A DNA stretch of 5,710 nucleotides from Gemmatimonadales bacterium (lineage in GTDB: Bacteria > Gemmatimonadota > Gemmatimonadetes > Gemmatimonadales > GWC2-71-9), in the NCBI GenBank assembly GCA_013816685.1, contig JACDDX010000120.1:1-5710 (forward strand). The letters run 5' to 3'. Every line of letters starts with the position of its first letter. The first letter of the stretch is position 1. Of the stretch, positions 1 to 5,710 are shown one piece after another. The translations under genes were made by a program, and so were the position numbers. The notes under the pieces were generated by a model. It was not told where the DNA came from. It saw only the letters and a list, made by a program, of their open reading frames with translations, and did no database searches.

Positions 1-460
1 CGCCCGCGGGGCGATCGTCGGACCAGGCGATGGGCAGGAGCACATCCGGCAATCCGAGCGGCGCCACTACCAGCGAGTGGTAGCGCATCACCTCGACCGG
101 TGAGGGCAACCCGTCGAAGAGCGGATGGCCGGTGTGCGCCACCATGGTGGTCTTCCCGTGCATCAGCCGCTCGGCCCGAACGATCCGTCCGCCGAACGCC
201 TCGCCGATCGCCTGATGACCCAGGCACACGCCGAGCACCGGCACGTGGCCGGCAGCGGCACGGATCAGTTCGACCGAGATCCCCGCTTCTGCCGGCGTGC
301 AGGGGCCGGGCGAGATGATGATCGCGTCCGGGTCGAGGGCGAGCGCTTCGTCGACGGTCAGCGCGTCGTTGCGGCGCACCTCCGGCTCCGCCCCAAGCTC
401 GCCCGCGTACTGAACGAGGTTGTACGTGAAGCTGTCGTAGTTGTCGAGGACGAGAAGCAT
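1..460 (-). CDS. trpG: Glutamine amidotransferase subunit of anthranilate / aminodeoxychorismate synthase (TrpG/PabA), 3' end cut by window edge
   Basis: This class I glutamine amidotransferase releases ammonia from glutamine for its partner TrpE or PabB, which aminates chorismate on the way to tryptophan or folate in the cytoplasm. The 153 visible residues begin MLLVLDNYDSFTYNLVQY, the family's standard N-terminus. They contain the SPGP oxyanion-region motif (residues 50-53), the nucleophile elbow GVCLGHQAIGEAFGG with catalytic Cys79 (77-91), MHGKT (100-104) and RYHSL (126-130). The family is about 190-200 residues long, so roughly 40 are missing, including the His-x-Glu of the catalytic triad. 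ATG 458-460 is the only reasonable start: an in-frame TAA, the stop of the upstream gene, lies five codons before it. No good Shine-Dalgarno sequence sits upstream (a GAGG is 18 nt away), so translation may be coupled to the preceding gene. Sequence alone does not separate TrpG from PabA, and many bacteria use one protein for both. Confidence 0.93.
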   Translation of the reverse strand, partial: MLLVLDNYDSFTYNLVQYAGELGAEPEVRRNDALTVDEALALDPDAIIISPGPCTPAEAGISVELIRAAAGHVPVLGVCLGHQAIGEAFGGRIVRAERLMHGKTTMVAHTGHPLFDGLPSPVEVMRYHSLVVAPLGLPDVLLPIAWSDDRPAG

Positions 461-472
461 CGCGGCGGGAAG

Positions 473-1174
473 TTAGCGCCTCGCCCGGATCGAATCCAAC
501 GTTCGAGCCACGGCCTGCCGGATCGAATCGGCTCGGACCTGGCTCTGCTCCTCGACGCGCTGCGCCAGGCTTTCGCCTAGCTGCTCCAGCGAGTCGGTCC
601 GGGCGTCGAGCGCGTCGGAGAGCGAATCGGCACGCCTCTCCGCGATAGCGGCCGCGGAATCGGCAGCCGCATCGTTGAAGTCGCCTTTTCGCAGGTCGTC
701 GGCGATGTCGCTGGGAATGAGGAGCGGGACCGTCAGGCCGGGCGGGTCCAGGGTGACGGTCCCATACTTCACGAGATAGTGCGCCGCATCGCCCTTGATG
801 CAGCGGAACGTCCCCTTTTCATAGCGCTGGTGGCTGACACCGACGCCGTGCGGGCCCTTGTCCCAGTCGAAGTCGGCGGCAAGGCGGCAGCCCGCGAGCC
901 GGGCGGCGGACGCGGCATCGTCGAGTTTGACCCGGAGTCGCACCTGATTGACCCGATGCGGCGAGCTCCGCTCGAGCACGACCTCCTTGAGGGTGCCGAG
1001 TCGCTGGCCGCCCAGCGAGAACGGGATGAAGGCGAGCGGAATGGTGATCGGGTCGGTGCTGTTCACGACGGTTCGCACCCGGCTCTCGCCTTTGCGGACG
1101 ATGGTGACCAAGATCATCCCGATGCCGAAAATGGCCAACGCACCCAGACCGATCCTGAACCAGTAGTTTTTCAT
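473..1174 (-). CDS. Single-pass membrane protein of unknown function with hendecad Asp-Ser coiled-coil tail
   Basis: I do not recognise this 233-residue protein. It has a short basic N-terminus (MKNYWFR), one hydrophobic membrane segment at about residues 8-26 (GLGALAIFGIGMILVTIV) and then a basic R/K patch. That fits a signal anchor with the remainder outside the cytoplasm. Residues 30-160 form a probable globular domain with beta-like stretches and two cysteines (C96, C125) that could form a disulfide. From about residue 165 to the end the chain is an Ala/Arg/Asp/Ser-rich helix in which D-S pairs recur every 11 residues (D172, D183, D194, D216, D227). I chose ATG 1172-1174 because GGTGAGG lies 3 nt upstream and the membrane segment follows at the usual distance. 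An in-frame GTG at 1199-1201 would add nine residues but has no ribosome site. The gene precedes trpG by 12 nt, so the two are likely cotranscribed. An envelope structural or scaffold role is only an inference. Confidence 0.8.
   Translation of the reverse strand: MKNYWFRIGLGALAIFGIGMILVTIVRKGESRVRTVVNSTDPITIPLAFIPFSLGGQRLGTLKEVVLERSSPHRVNQVRLRVKLDDAASAARLAGCRLAADFDWDKGPHGVGVSHQRYEKGTFRCIKGDAAHYLVKYGTVTLDPPGLTVPLLIPSDIADDLRKGDFNDAAADSAAAIAERRADSLSDALDARTDSLEQLGESLAQRVEEQSQVRADSIRQAVARTLDSIRARR
476..667 (-). other. Eleven-residue (hendecad) coiled-coil repeat region
   Basis: Codons for residues 170-233 of the membrane protein, read on the minus strand. Laid out in rows of 11, the segments start AADSA, RADSL, RTDSL, LAQRV, RADSI and TLDSI. 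Asp-Ser occupies positions 3-4 in every row except the fourth, and position 5 is Ala, Leu, Leu, Val, Ile and Ile. An 11-residue period is the signature of a right-handed or nearly straight coiled coil rather than a heptad coil. Arg and Asp/Glu are mixed along the helix, which favours oligomerisation through salt bridges. Coordinates run from first to last base in coding order. Confidence 0.6.
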
Positions 1175-1271
1175 ACGCCTCACCAAAGCGGGGGATTGCA
1201 CGTTGCAAACAGAGACGACGGATGCCTGCGCAAAGTTTCACTGAACGGGACGCCCGTATCCGGAGCCCCGG
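1175..1271. promoter_or_regulatory. Divergent intergenic region, probable back-to-back promoters
   Basis: The 97 bp between the divergent membrane-protein gene and the ABC ATPase gene must hold the start signals for both. I could not find a convincing -35/-10 pair on either strand. TTGCAA-like hexamers occur at 1203-1208 on each strand as part of an inverted repeat, but no TATAAT-like partner lies at proper spacing. Ribosome sites are visible at both ends: GGAG at 1262-1265 (plus strand, 6 nt before ATG 1272) and GGTGAGG at 1184-1178 (minus strand, 3 nt before ATG 1174). Confidence 0.4.
1196..1208. promoter_or_regulatory. Short inverted repeat TTGCA-CGT-TGCAA, possible operator
   Basis: This is a perfect 5-bp inverted repeat with a 3-bp centre in the divergent intergenic region, 22 bp upstream of the membrane-protein ATG and about 64 bp upstream of the ABC ATPase ATG. 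Its position between divergent genes would suit a dimeric repressor or activator. It is short enough to occur by chance, and no regulator gene lies in the window. It also overlaps the rejected GTG start of the minus-strand gene. Confidence 0.25.
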
Positions 1272-2006
1272 ATGATCGAGGTCGAGGGCCTCCACAAGGT
1301 GTATGGCGACATCGTTGCCGTCGAGGAGCTGACCTTTGCGGTTGGGGCCGGCGAGGTGGTCGGTCTGGTGGGACCGAACGGCGCCGGCAAGTCCACGACG
1401 CTGCGGGCGCTGGCGGGGATCGTGGTTCCGACTCGCGGACGGATCCGGATCGCCGGGCACGACCTCGGCGCGGCGCCGGTGGCGGCGAAATCCGAGCTGG
1501 CCTTCGTGCCGGACGAACCCCACCTGTTCGAGTACCTCACCGTCGTCGAGCACCTGCGTTTCACCGCACGGCTGTACCGGGTGCTGGATGTGGAGGACCA
1601 GATCCCCGCACTGCTGGGGGAGCTGGAGCTGCAGTCCAAGCGCGATGCCCTGCCTGGCGAGCTGTCGCGGGGCATGCGCCAGAAACTCGCCATGGGGTGT
1701 GCCCTGCTCCACCGGCCGGCCGCCATGCTGCTGGACGAGCCGCTCACCGGGCTCGACCCCTCCGGCATGCGCAAGATGACCTCGACGATCCGTCAGCGCG
1801 CGGCGGCGGGTACGGCGATCCTGCTGAGCTCGCACCTGCTGCAGCTCGTCGAAGCGATTTGTACCCGCGTCGTCGTGATGCGGCATGGGCGCGCGGTGGC
1901 GTCGGGCTCCATGGCGGATATCGTACGCGAGCGGCCCGATCTTGCCGGCCGGAGCCTGGAAGAGCTCTTCCTCGCGCTCGTGAGCGACGACGCCCCCGGC
2001 GCGTGA
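1272..2006 (+). CDS. ABC transporter ATP-binding protein (ABC-2 / EcsA-like)
   Basis: This 244-residue cytoplasmic ATPase powers the membrane protein encoded immediately downstream. In order it shows the aromatic A-loop region (Y11 in HKVYGD), Walker A GPNGAGKST (34-42), a Q-loop region FVPDEPHLFEYLT (79-90) with Asp81 where the usual glutamine would stand, signature LSRGM (131-135) in place of LSGGQ, Walker B MLLDEP (152-157), D-loop LTGLDP (158-163) and switch histidine H188 in SSHLL. All catalytic residues are present, so it should be active. The length and the P-[DE]-x-P-x-L-[FY]-x-x-L-T pattern fit the EcsA/ABC-2 exporter branch. ATG 1272 has GGAG six bases upstream (1262-1265). The last codons overlap the GTG start of the next gene (GTGA), implying tight coupling and 1:1 assembly. 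The substrate cannot be read from sequence. Confidence 0.93.
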   Translation: MIEVEGLHKVYGDIVAVEELTFAVGAGEVVGLVGPNGAGKSTTLRALAGIVVPTRGRIRIAGHDLGAAPVAAKSELAFVPDEPHLFEYLTVVEHLRFTARLYRVLDVEDQIPALLGELELQSKRDALPGELSRGMRQKLAMGCALLHRPAAMLLDEPLTGLDPSGMRKMTSTIRQRAAAGTAILLSSHLLQLVEAICTRVVVMRHGRAVASGSMADIVRERPDLAGRSLEELFLALVSDDAPGA

Positions 2007-3697
2007 GGAGCGCGCTGGTCTACCTCGCCTGGCGGTCGACCGCGAACCGAGTGGCCCGACAGTGGCGCCGGCTGCGCTCGCCCCGCTATCTCGTCGCCGT
2101 CCTGCTGGGCGCCGCCTACTTCTGGCTCCTGATCGGAGGACGGCGCCCCAGCCACGACGCGCGTCCGCCGGCTGGACCATGGACCGACGTCCTCGTCCTC
2201 GCGTTCCTCATCGCTGCCACGCTCTGGGCCTGGCTGTTCGCCGGCAACCGCCGCGCGCTCGCCTTCTCGCCGGCCGAAGTCGATCTGCTCTTCCCTGCGC
2301 CGATCACTCGCCGCGGCCTGATCCAGTACAAGCTGCTGCGTCGACAGCTTCCGATTCTGGTCAATGCGCTTCTCTGGACCGTCTTCATCGCGCGGCAGCG
2401 GCTCCATGCGGAGGCCGTGCTTCGCGTTATCGGCATGTGGCTGCTGTTCACGACGCTTTCGCTGCACCGGCTGGGCGCTTCTTTCGTGCGCGCCAGCCTG
2501 GCGGAACAGGGGCGCACCGGGCTCAAACGGCGCGCGGTGTCGGTCGCCGTAGCCGGCGCATTCGCCGGGACGCTGGCTTTCGTGGGCTGGGACATGTGGT
2601 CGGCGTTCTCAGCCACGAGCGAGCGCGGTCTCGGTGCCGCGCTGGAGGCGGTCCGCAGTTCGCTCGCACGTCCCCTGCCCCGCGCGCTGCTGCTGCCGTT
2701 CCGCTGGCTGGCGCGTCCGGCGCTCACGACGGACCCACCGGCCTGGCTCCGGGCGGTCGGCCCAGCCGCGGCGCTGCTGGTGGCGCACTACGTCTGGGTC
2801 ATCCGCTCCGATGCGGCCTTCGAGGAAGGCGCCGCGGAGTCGGCGTACCTCCGCCACCGCCAGCGCGGGCGCGCGCCACGACCGGTCAAGGTTACGCGCT
2901 CCGCCGCACTCGCCGCCACCGGATGGAGGCCGGGCGCGCTGGTGTGGAAGAATCTGCTGGCGTTCCGGCGCGGGCGTCGTGTCGGCGCGATAGCAGTGAT
3001 CGCGCTCATTCTCGCGATCGGGCTCGCGGCGCTGTCCTTCCATGGCAACGGCGCGTCGGCCGAGGCGGTGGGCTGGATTCTGCTGACGTGGGCCGTGCTG
3101 AGCGTCGGCATGGGACCTCAGTGGGTGCGCAACGACCTCCGGGGGGATCTCCCGAAGCTCGATCTGCTCCGCAGCTATCCGCTGCACGGGTGGGAGATCG
3201 TCGCAGCGCAGGCGGCGGCATCCGCCCTGGTGCTCACACTGGGGGAGCTGGCGCTGGTCGGGCTCGCCTGGTGCAGCTTTCTCGGCAATGGCGCGTTCGA
3301 GGTCGGGCTCGGCGAGCGAACGGCCGTGCTCACCGGCGCGCTGGTCCTGCTCCCTGGCATCAACCTGATGGCGATGGCGATCCAGAATACCGCCGCGGTG
3401 GTCTTTCCGGAGTGGGTGCGTCACGACGGCGGACGCGCGGGACGGATCGAGGCACTGGGCCAGAGCGTGCTGGTGCTGGGCATCTCCACAGCGATCCTGC
3501 TGGTCTTTCTGGCGGCGCCAACAGCAGTCGTGCTCGGGGCCGTGTACCTGCTGCGCGATGCGATGGGCTGGTGGGCGTGGCTTCCGGCCGCACCGGTCAG
3601 CGTGGGCGTGTTGCTCTGGGAAACCCGAATCGTCCTGCTCCGGACCGGCCGCATCTTCGAGCGGACCGAACCGCTGGTCACCTCGCCGATGGGGTAG
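2003..3697 (+). CDS. Polytopic membrane subunit of ABC exporter (putative ABC exporter / EcsB-like role)
   Basis: This 564-residue integral membrane protein is probably the permease partner of the preceding ATPase. It has roughly ten to twelve hydrophobic segments, at about residues 29-45, 61-80, 115-130, 140-158, 178-197, 250-267, 326-346, 354-371, 400-421, 440-461, 485-516 and 524-540, with a polar stretch at about 268-310. The motif FSPAEVDLLFPAPITRRGL (88-106) and a second element DLRGDLPKLDLLRSYPL (378-394) match what I recall of the putative ABC exporter family (Pfam ABC_export), typically encoded next to EcsA-like ATPases. They also hint at an internally duplicated layout. GTG 2003-2005 is chosen as start: it overlaps the ATPase stop as GTGA, opens a short basic N-terminus and precedes the first membrane segment. 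No separate ribosome site is seen, so translation is likely coupled. Its final 20 bases overlap the convergent RND gene. The substrate is unknown. Confidence 0.85.
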   Translation: MRSALVYLAWRSTANRVARQWRRLRSPRYLVAVLLGAAYFWLLIGGRRPSHDARPPAGPWTDVLVLAFLIAATLWAWLFAGNRRALAFSPAEVDLLFPAPITRRGLIQYKLLRRQLPILVNALLWTVFIARQRLHAEAVLRVIGMWLLFTTLSLHRLGASFVRASLAEQGRTGLKRRAVSVAVAGAFAGTLAFVGWDMWSAFSATSERGLGAALEAVRSSLARPLPRALLLPFRWLARPALTTDPPAWLRAVGPAAALLVAHYVWVIRSDAAFEEGAAESAYLRHRQRGRAPRPVKVTRSAALAATGWRPGALVWKNLLAFRRGRRVGAIAVIALILAIGLAALSFHGNGASAEAVGWILLTWAVLSVGMGPQWVRNDLRGDLPKLDLLRSYPLHGWEIVAAQAAASALVLTLGELALVGLAWCSFLGNGAFEVGLGERTAVLTGALVLLPGINLMAMAIQNTAAVVFPEWVRHDGGRAGRIEALGQSVLVLGISTAILLVFLAAPTAVVLGAVYLLRDAMGWWAWLPAAPVSVGVLLWETRIVLLRTGRIFERTEPLVTSPMG

Positions 3698-3706
3698 CTG
3701 ACTCGC

Positions 3707-3729
3707 CGGCCAGCCGACGAAACTGGCCG
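3707..3729 (+). terminator. Weak hairpin after the ABC exporter operon (CGGCCAG / CTGGCCG)
   Basis: A 7-bp inverted repeat with a 9-nt loop starts 10 bp past the TAG of the exporter membrane gene. It is the only stem near the convergent gene ends, but no T-run follows on the plus strand. It lies inside the 3' coding end of the RND gene, so it may be coincidental. If transcription of the exporter operon ends here, it would have to be by a Rho-dependent or otherwise non-canonical route. Confidence 0.15.
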
Positions 3730-4938
3730 TACCGAAGCGAGAGTACCGGAAGAACGAAGAGGCTGAGCAGGGTGGACGTGACGAGCCCACCGAGAATCAC
3801 GGTCGCCATGGGCCCTTCGATCTCGCGGCCCGGGTCGCCACTGCCGAGCGCGAGTGGGAGCAGCCCGAGACCGGTGACGAGTGCCGTCATCAGGATGGGC
3901 CCCAGCCGCTCCACCGCGCCGCGCCGAGCCGTGTCGGCGTTCCAATCCTGGCCCTCGACGCGCACCAGATGATCGTAGTGCGAAATCAGCATCACCGCGT
4001 TCCGGGTGGCGATGCCGAAGAGTGTCACGAACCCCACCAGCGAGCCCAGCGTCAGCAACCCACCGGTCGCGAACACCGCGAAGACGCCGCCCACCAGTGC
4101 GAACGGCAGATTCGCCAGCACGAGCAGCAGGCGCCTTGCCTCCCCGAACGCCACCCACAGCAGCAGCACGATACCGCCGCCCACCAGCAGACTGTTGCGC
4201 AACAGCTCCCGACGCGCGAGCCGCTGGGCCGTGCCCGTGCCCCCGATCTCGGCATACACCCCCGCGGGCAGCCTGACCTGCCGCTGCAGCCGATCCTCCA
4301 GCGCACTGGTGAAGCCTTCGACATCTCCGCCGCTCACGTTGGCGGTGACCGTCTGCACCCGGCGCGCGCCCAGATGCGCGATGGTGAACCGGCCGGTGGT
4401 GCGCGCGACGTCGGCCACGGCTGCCAGCTCGACCAGCCGACCGTCGTCGGAGAACACCGGCACCGACCGGAGGTCTTCGGGTCGGCTGCGCGCATCGGGC
4501 GTCAGCGTGACGACGATGTCCGTTGTCCGCCCGGCCTCGAAGGTCTGTGCGACGCGGGTCCCGCGGGTCGCGGTCTCGACCGCCGCCAGCACCTGATCGG
4601 CGCGCACACCCTGCCGAACGAGCGCCTCAGGACGCACCCGCACGGTGACCTCGGGCGCAACCGGCGGCGGGTCGTACTGGACATCCGCAGCGCGGGGAAT
4701 TGCGACGAGCACGGTTGCCACGCGTCGGGCCGCGACGTCGAGGCTGTCGAGGTCGTCGCCGAACACCCGCACGTTGAGCTCGGCGGTGGAGCCGGTCAGC
4801 GTCTCCTCAATGCGCTTGGAGAGAAAGCCGCGGATGGCGAAGTTGACGCCGGGGAACCGCTCAAGGATGACTCGGAGGTCAGCCTGCAGCCGTTCGGCGT
4901 CCTCCCCTTTGAGCGGCGCGAGATCGACCTCGAACTCG

Positions 4939-4946
4939 GTGTGTGT
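4939..4946 (-). repeat. (AC)4 dinucleotide tract at RND frame break
   Basis: On the minus strand the codons for RAELSEDT run into ACACACAC and then continue out of frame to a stop at 4879. The conserved continuation EFEVDLAPLKGEDAERLQ is in another frame. Adding one AC unit gives EDTHTEFEVDL with no other change. Other RND proteins of this type often have several more residues between EDT and the EF.V.L strand, so a slightly larger deletion is an alternative. Confidence 0.65.
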
Positions 4947-5266
4947 CCTCGGACAGCTCGGCGCGGCCGATGCGCTGCGCGACCGACCGCACGCGCGGGT
5001 CTCTCCTGAGCTCGGCCGTGACGCGCTGACCGAGTCGGAACGACTCGTCGAGCGAGGTGCCCGGCACGGCCGACATGTGGACGAGGTAGTGGCCTTCGCG
5101 GAACTCGGGCAGGAAAGCGGCGCCGAAGAACGGGAGCGTGGTCGCCGCGGCGATGCAGACGGCCGCGGCCGCGGCCACCACCGCGCGCGGGTGCCCGTCG
5201 ATCGCGATCAGCAGACGGAGATAGCTCGATTTGAGGCCACGAAGGAGCCGGGACTCATGCTCCACG

Positions 5267-5274
5267 CCCCCCCC
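5267..5274 (-). repeat. G8 homopolymer tract at RND frame break
   Basis: Eight consecutive G on the coding (minus) strand follow the TM6 end LLLARR. With eight G the frame reads RRGGRGA and stops at 5255. With seven it continues as RRGGVEHESRLLRGLKSSY, the expected cytoplasmic linker into TM7. The difference is exactly one base in a homopolymer, so slippage in the cell or during sequencing is the simplest cause. Confidence 0.75.
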
Positions 5275-5619
5275 GCCGCGCGAGCAGGAGGCTGGCGAGC
5301 GCCGGGGTCACGGTAAGCGCCACGAGGAGCGACGCGAGCGTCGCGAGAATGTACGCGAGGCCGAGCGGCCGGAAGAGCGCACCCTGCAGTCCGGACGGCG
5401 CGAGCACCGGGACGAACACCAGCGCGACGACGAACGTCGCATAGACGACGCTGCTGCGAACCTCGAGCGACGCGTCGAGCACGACGGTCCCGGCCGGTCG
5501 AGGGCTGGTGAGCACGCGGTTCTCACGCAGGCGTCGGGCGATGTTCTCGACGTCGATGATCGCGTCGTCCACGACCTCACCCAGCGCGATGGCGAAGCCA
5601 CCGAGCGTCAGCGTGTTGA

Positions 5620-5630
5620 TGCCGAAAAGC
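5620..5630 (-). other. Third RND frame break, between TM3 and TM4
   Basis: On the minus strand the TM3 frame reads IIVLDRFGFSAST, then Arg and a stop, whereas the TM4 frame resumes as GINTLTLGGFAIA. The junction sequence is GGCTTTTCGGCATC. Either one T is missing from the T4 run (5628-5625), giving FGFFGINTLT, or two bases (GC) are extra, giving FGFSINTLT. The second reading is closer to the family's usual FG.SINT wording. The two cannot be told apart from one sequence. Confidence 0.6.
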
Positions 5631-5710
5631 CGAATCGGTCGAGTACGATGATGGCCGCTAGCAGGGAGAGCGGAATGGCGGTGAGCGAGATCGCCGCGGC
5701 CCCGATGTCC

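Larger units (their letters stand above)
3678..5710 (-). pseudogene. RND efflux permease (CusA/CzcA/AcrB superfamily), 5' end outside window, interrupted by three frame breaks
   Basis: RND permeases are proton-driven inner-membrane trimers that export metals or drugs through a tripartite envelope complex. The composite reading holds roughly the C-terminal two thirds of the usual 1,000-1,050 residues. It shows TM3 (from 5709), TM4 with INTLTLGGFAIALGEVVDD and the following DVEN, TM5-TM6 ending VTPALASLLL, TM7, and the porter-domain entry FLPEFREGHYLVHMSAVPGT. Next come FEVDL and the second porter half, TM8-TM10 with GFVTLFGIATRNAVMLISHY (4034-3975), and the TM11-TM12 end with GREIEGPM and LPVLSLRYG. 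The paired Asp and the Glu of TM4 suit proton relay. Four open segments must be joined: 5709 to about 5626, about 5625 to 5255, about 5275 to 4879, and about 4946 to 3678. Each break is fixed by a 1-2 base change. The family is certain. Pseudogene status is not, because assembly indels or tract-controlled expression would look the same. The substrate (metal or organic) is undetermined. Confidence 0.75.

Noticed and set aside
1199..1201. GTG start that would lengthen the membrane protein by nine residues
   Set aside because: There is no ribosome site before it, whereas ATG 1172-1174 has GGTGAGG upstream and places the membrane segment at a normal distance.
819..2180. Minus-strand open frame of 453 codons antisense to the ATPase
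   Set aside because: It is the complement of conserved ATPase codons on one side and an out-of-frame reading of the membrane-protein gene on the other. No motif is seen.
779..3697. A very long open frame (972 codons) reaching back from the exporter membrane gene through the ATPase gene
   Set aside because: Only the part from 2003 onward codes for a recognisable membrane protein. The upstream part is an Arg/Gly/Ala-rich out-of-frame reading of the ATPase gene and of the opposite-strand gene, as expected in GC-rich DNA.
3707..3729. Treating the 7-bp stem as a true intrinsic terminator
   Set aside because: No U-run follows on either strand, and the stem falls within RND codons for YGQFRRLAGE, so it is kept only as a low-confidence feature.
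2062..3972. Plus-strand open frame of 636 codons overlapping the exporter membrane gene and running into the RND region
   Set aside because: Its composition is Arg/Ala/Gly-rich with no domain or membrane pattern, while the frame starting at 2003 gives regular hydrophobic segments.
3969..5009. Plus-strand open frame of 346 codons antisense to the RND gene
   Set aside because: The minus strand here encodes clear RND motifs. The plus-strand reading is rich in His, Gln and Arg with no recognisable features.
4939..5274. Programmed ribosomal frameshifting as the explanation of the RND breaks
   Set aside because: Three separate events in one gene would be needed. No stimulatory hairpin or slippery heptamer was evident apart from the G8 run, and RND permeases are not known to use it.

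Overview
The window is GC-rich bacterial chromosomal DNA. The base composition, the GTG start and GTGA overlap, and a protein tail built on repeated Asp-Ser motifs of the kind I associate with Gemmatimonadota and some Bacteroidota envelope proteins suggest a Gemmatimonadota-like organism. That placement is an inference; no rRNA or marker gene is present.

Layout: (1) On the minus strand, 1-460 holds the N-terminal 153 residues of a TrpG/PabA-type glutamine amidotransferase, cut by the left edge. Twelve bases upstream of it, also on the minus strand, lies a gene (473-1174) for a single-pass membrane protein of unknown function with a C-terminal helix of 11-residue period. The two probably share a transcript. 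(2) A 97-bp divergent intergenic region (1175-1271) carries one short inverted repeat. (3) On the plus strand, an ABC-2/EcsA-like ATPase gene (1272-2006) overlaps by GTGA a gene for a 564-residue polytopic membrane protein (2003-3697). Together they look like a two-gene ABC exporter. (4) Convergent to this, the minus strand from the right edge down to 3678 encodes the C-terminal two thirds or so of an RND efflux permease of the CusA/CzcA/AcrB superfamily. It overlaps the exporter gene tail-to-tail by 20 bp.

The RND reading frame is broken three times, at about 5625, 5267-5274 and 4939-4946. Each break lies at a short low-complexity tract (T4, G8 and (AC)4 on the coding strand), and each is repaired by a 1-2 base change. 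The other three complete genes and the trpG fragment are intact. The RND gene is therefore either a decaying pseudogene, a tract-controlled (phase-variable) gene, or a victim of indel errors near a contig end.

Functionally the window joins a chorismate-amidotransferase locus, an ABC exporter of unknown substrate and an RND pump. I saw no tRNA, rRNA, CRISPR array, insertion sequence or recombinase. I found no convincing new multi-gene system. The most unusual intact item is the membrane protein with the hendecad tail.
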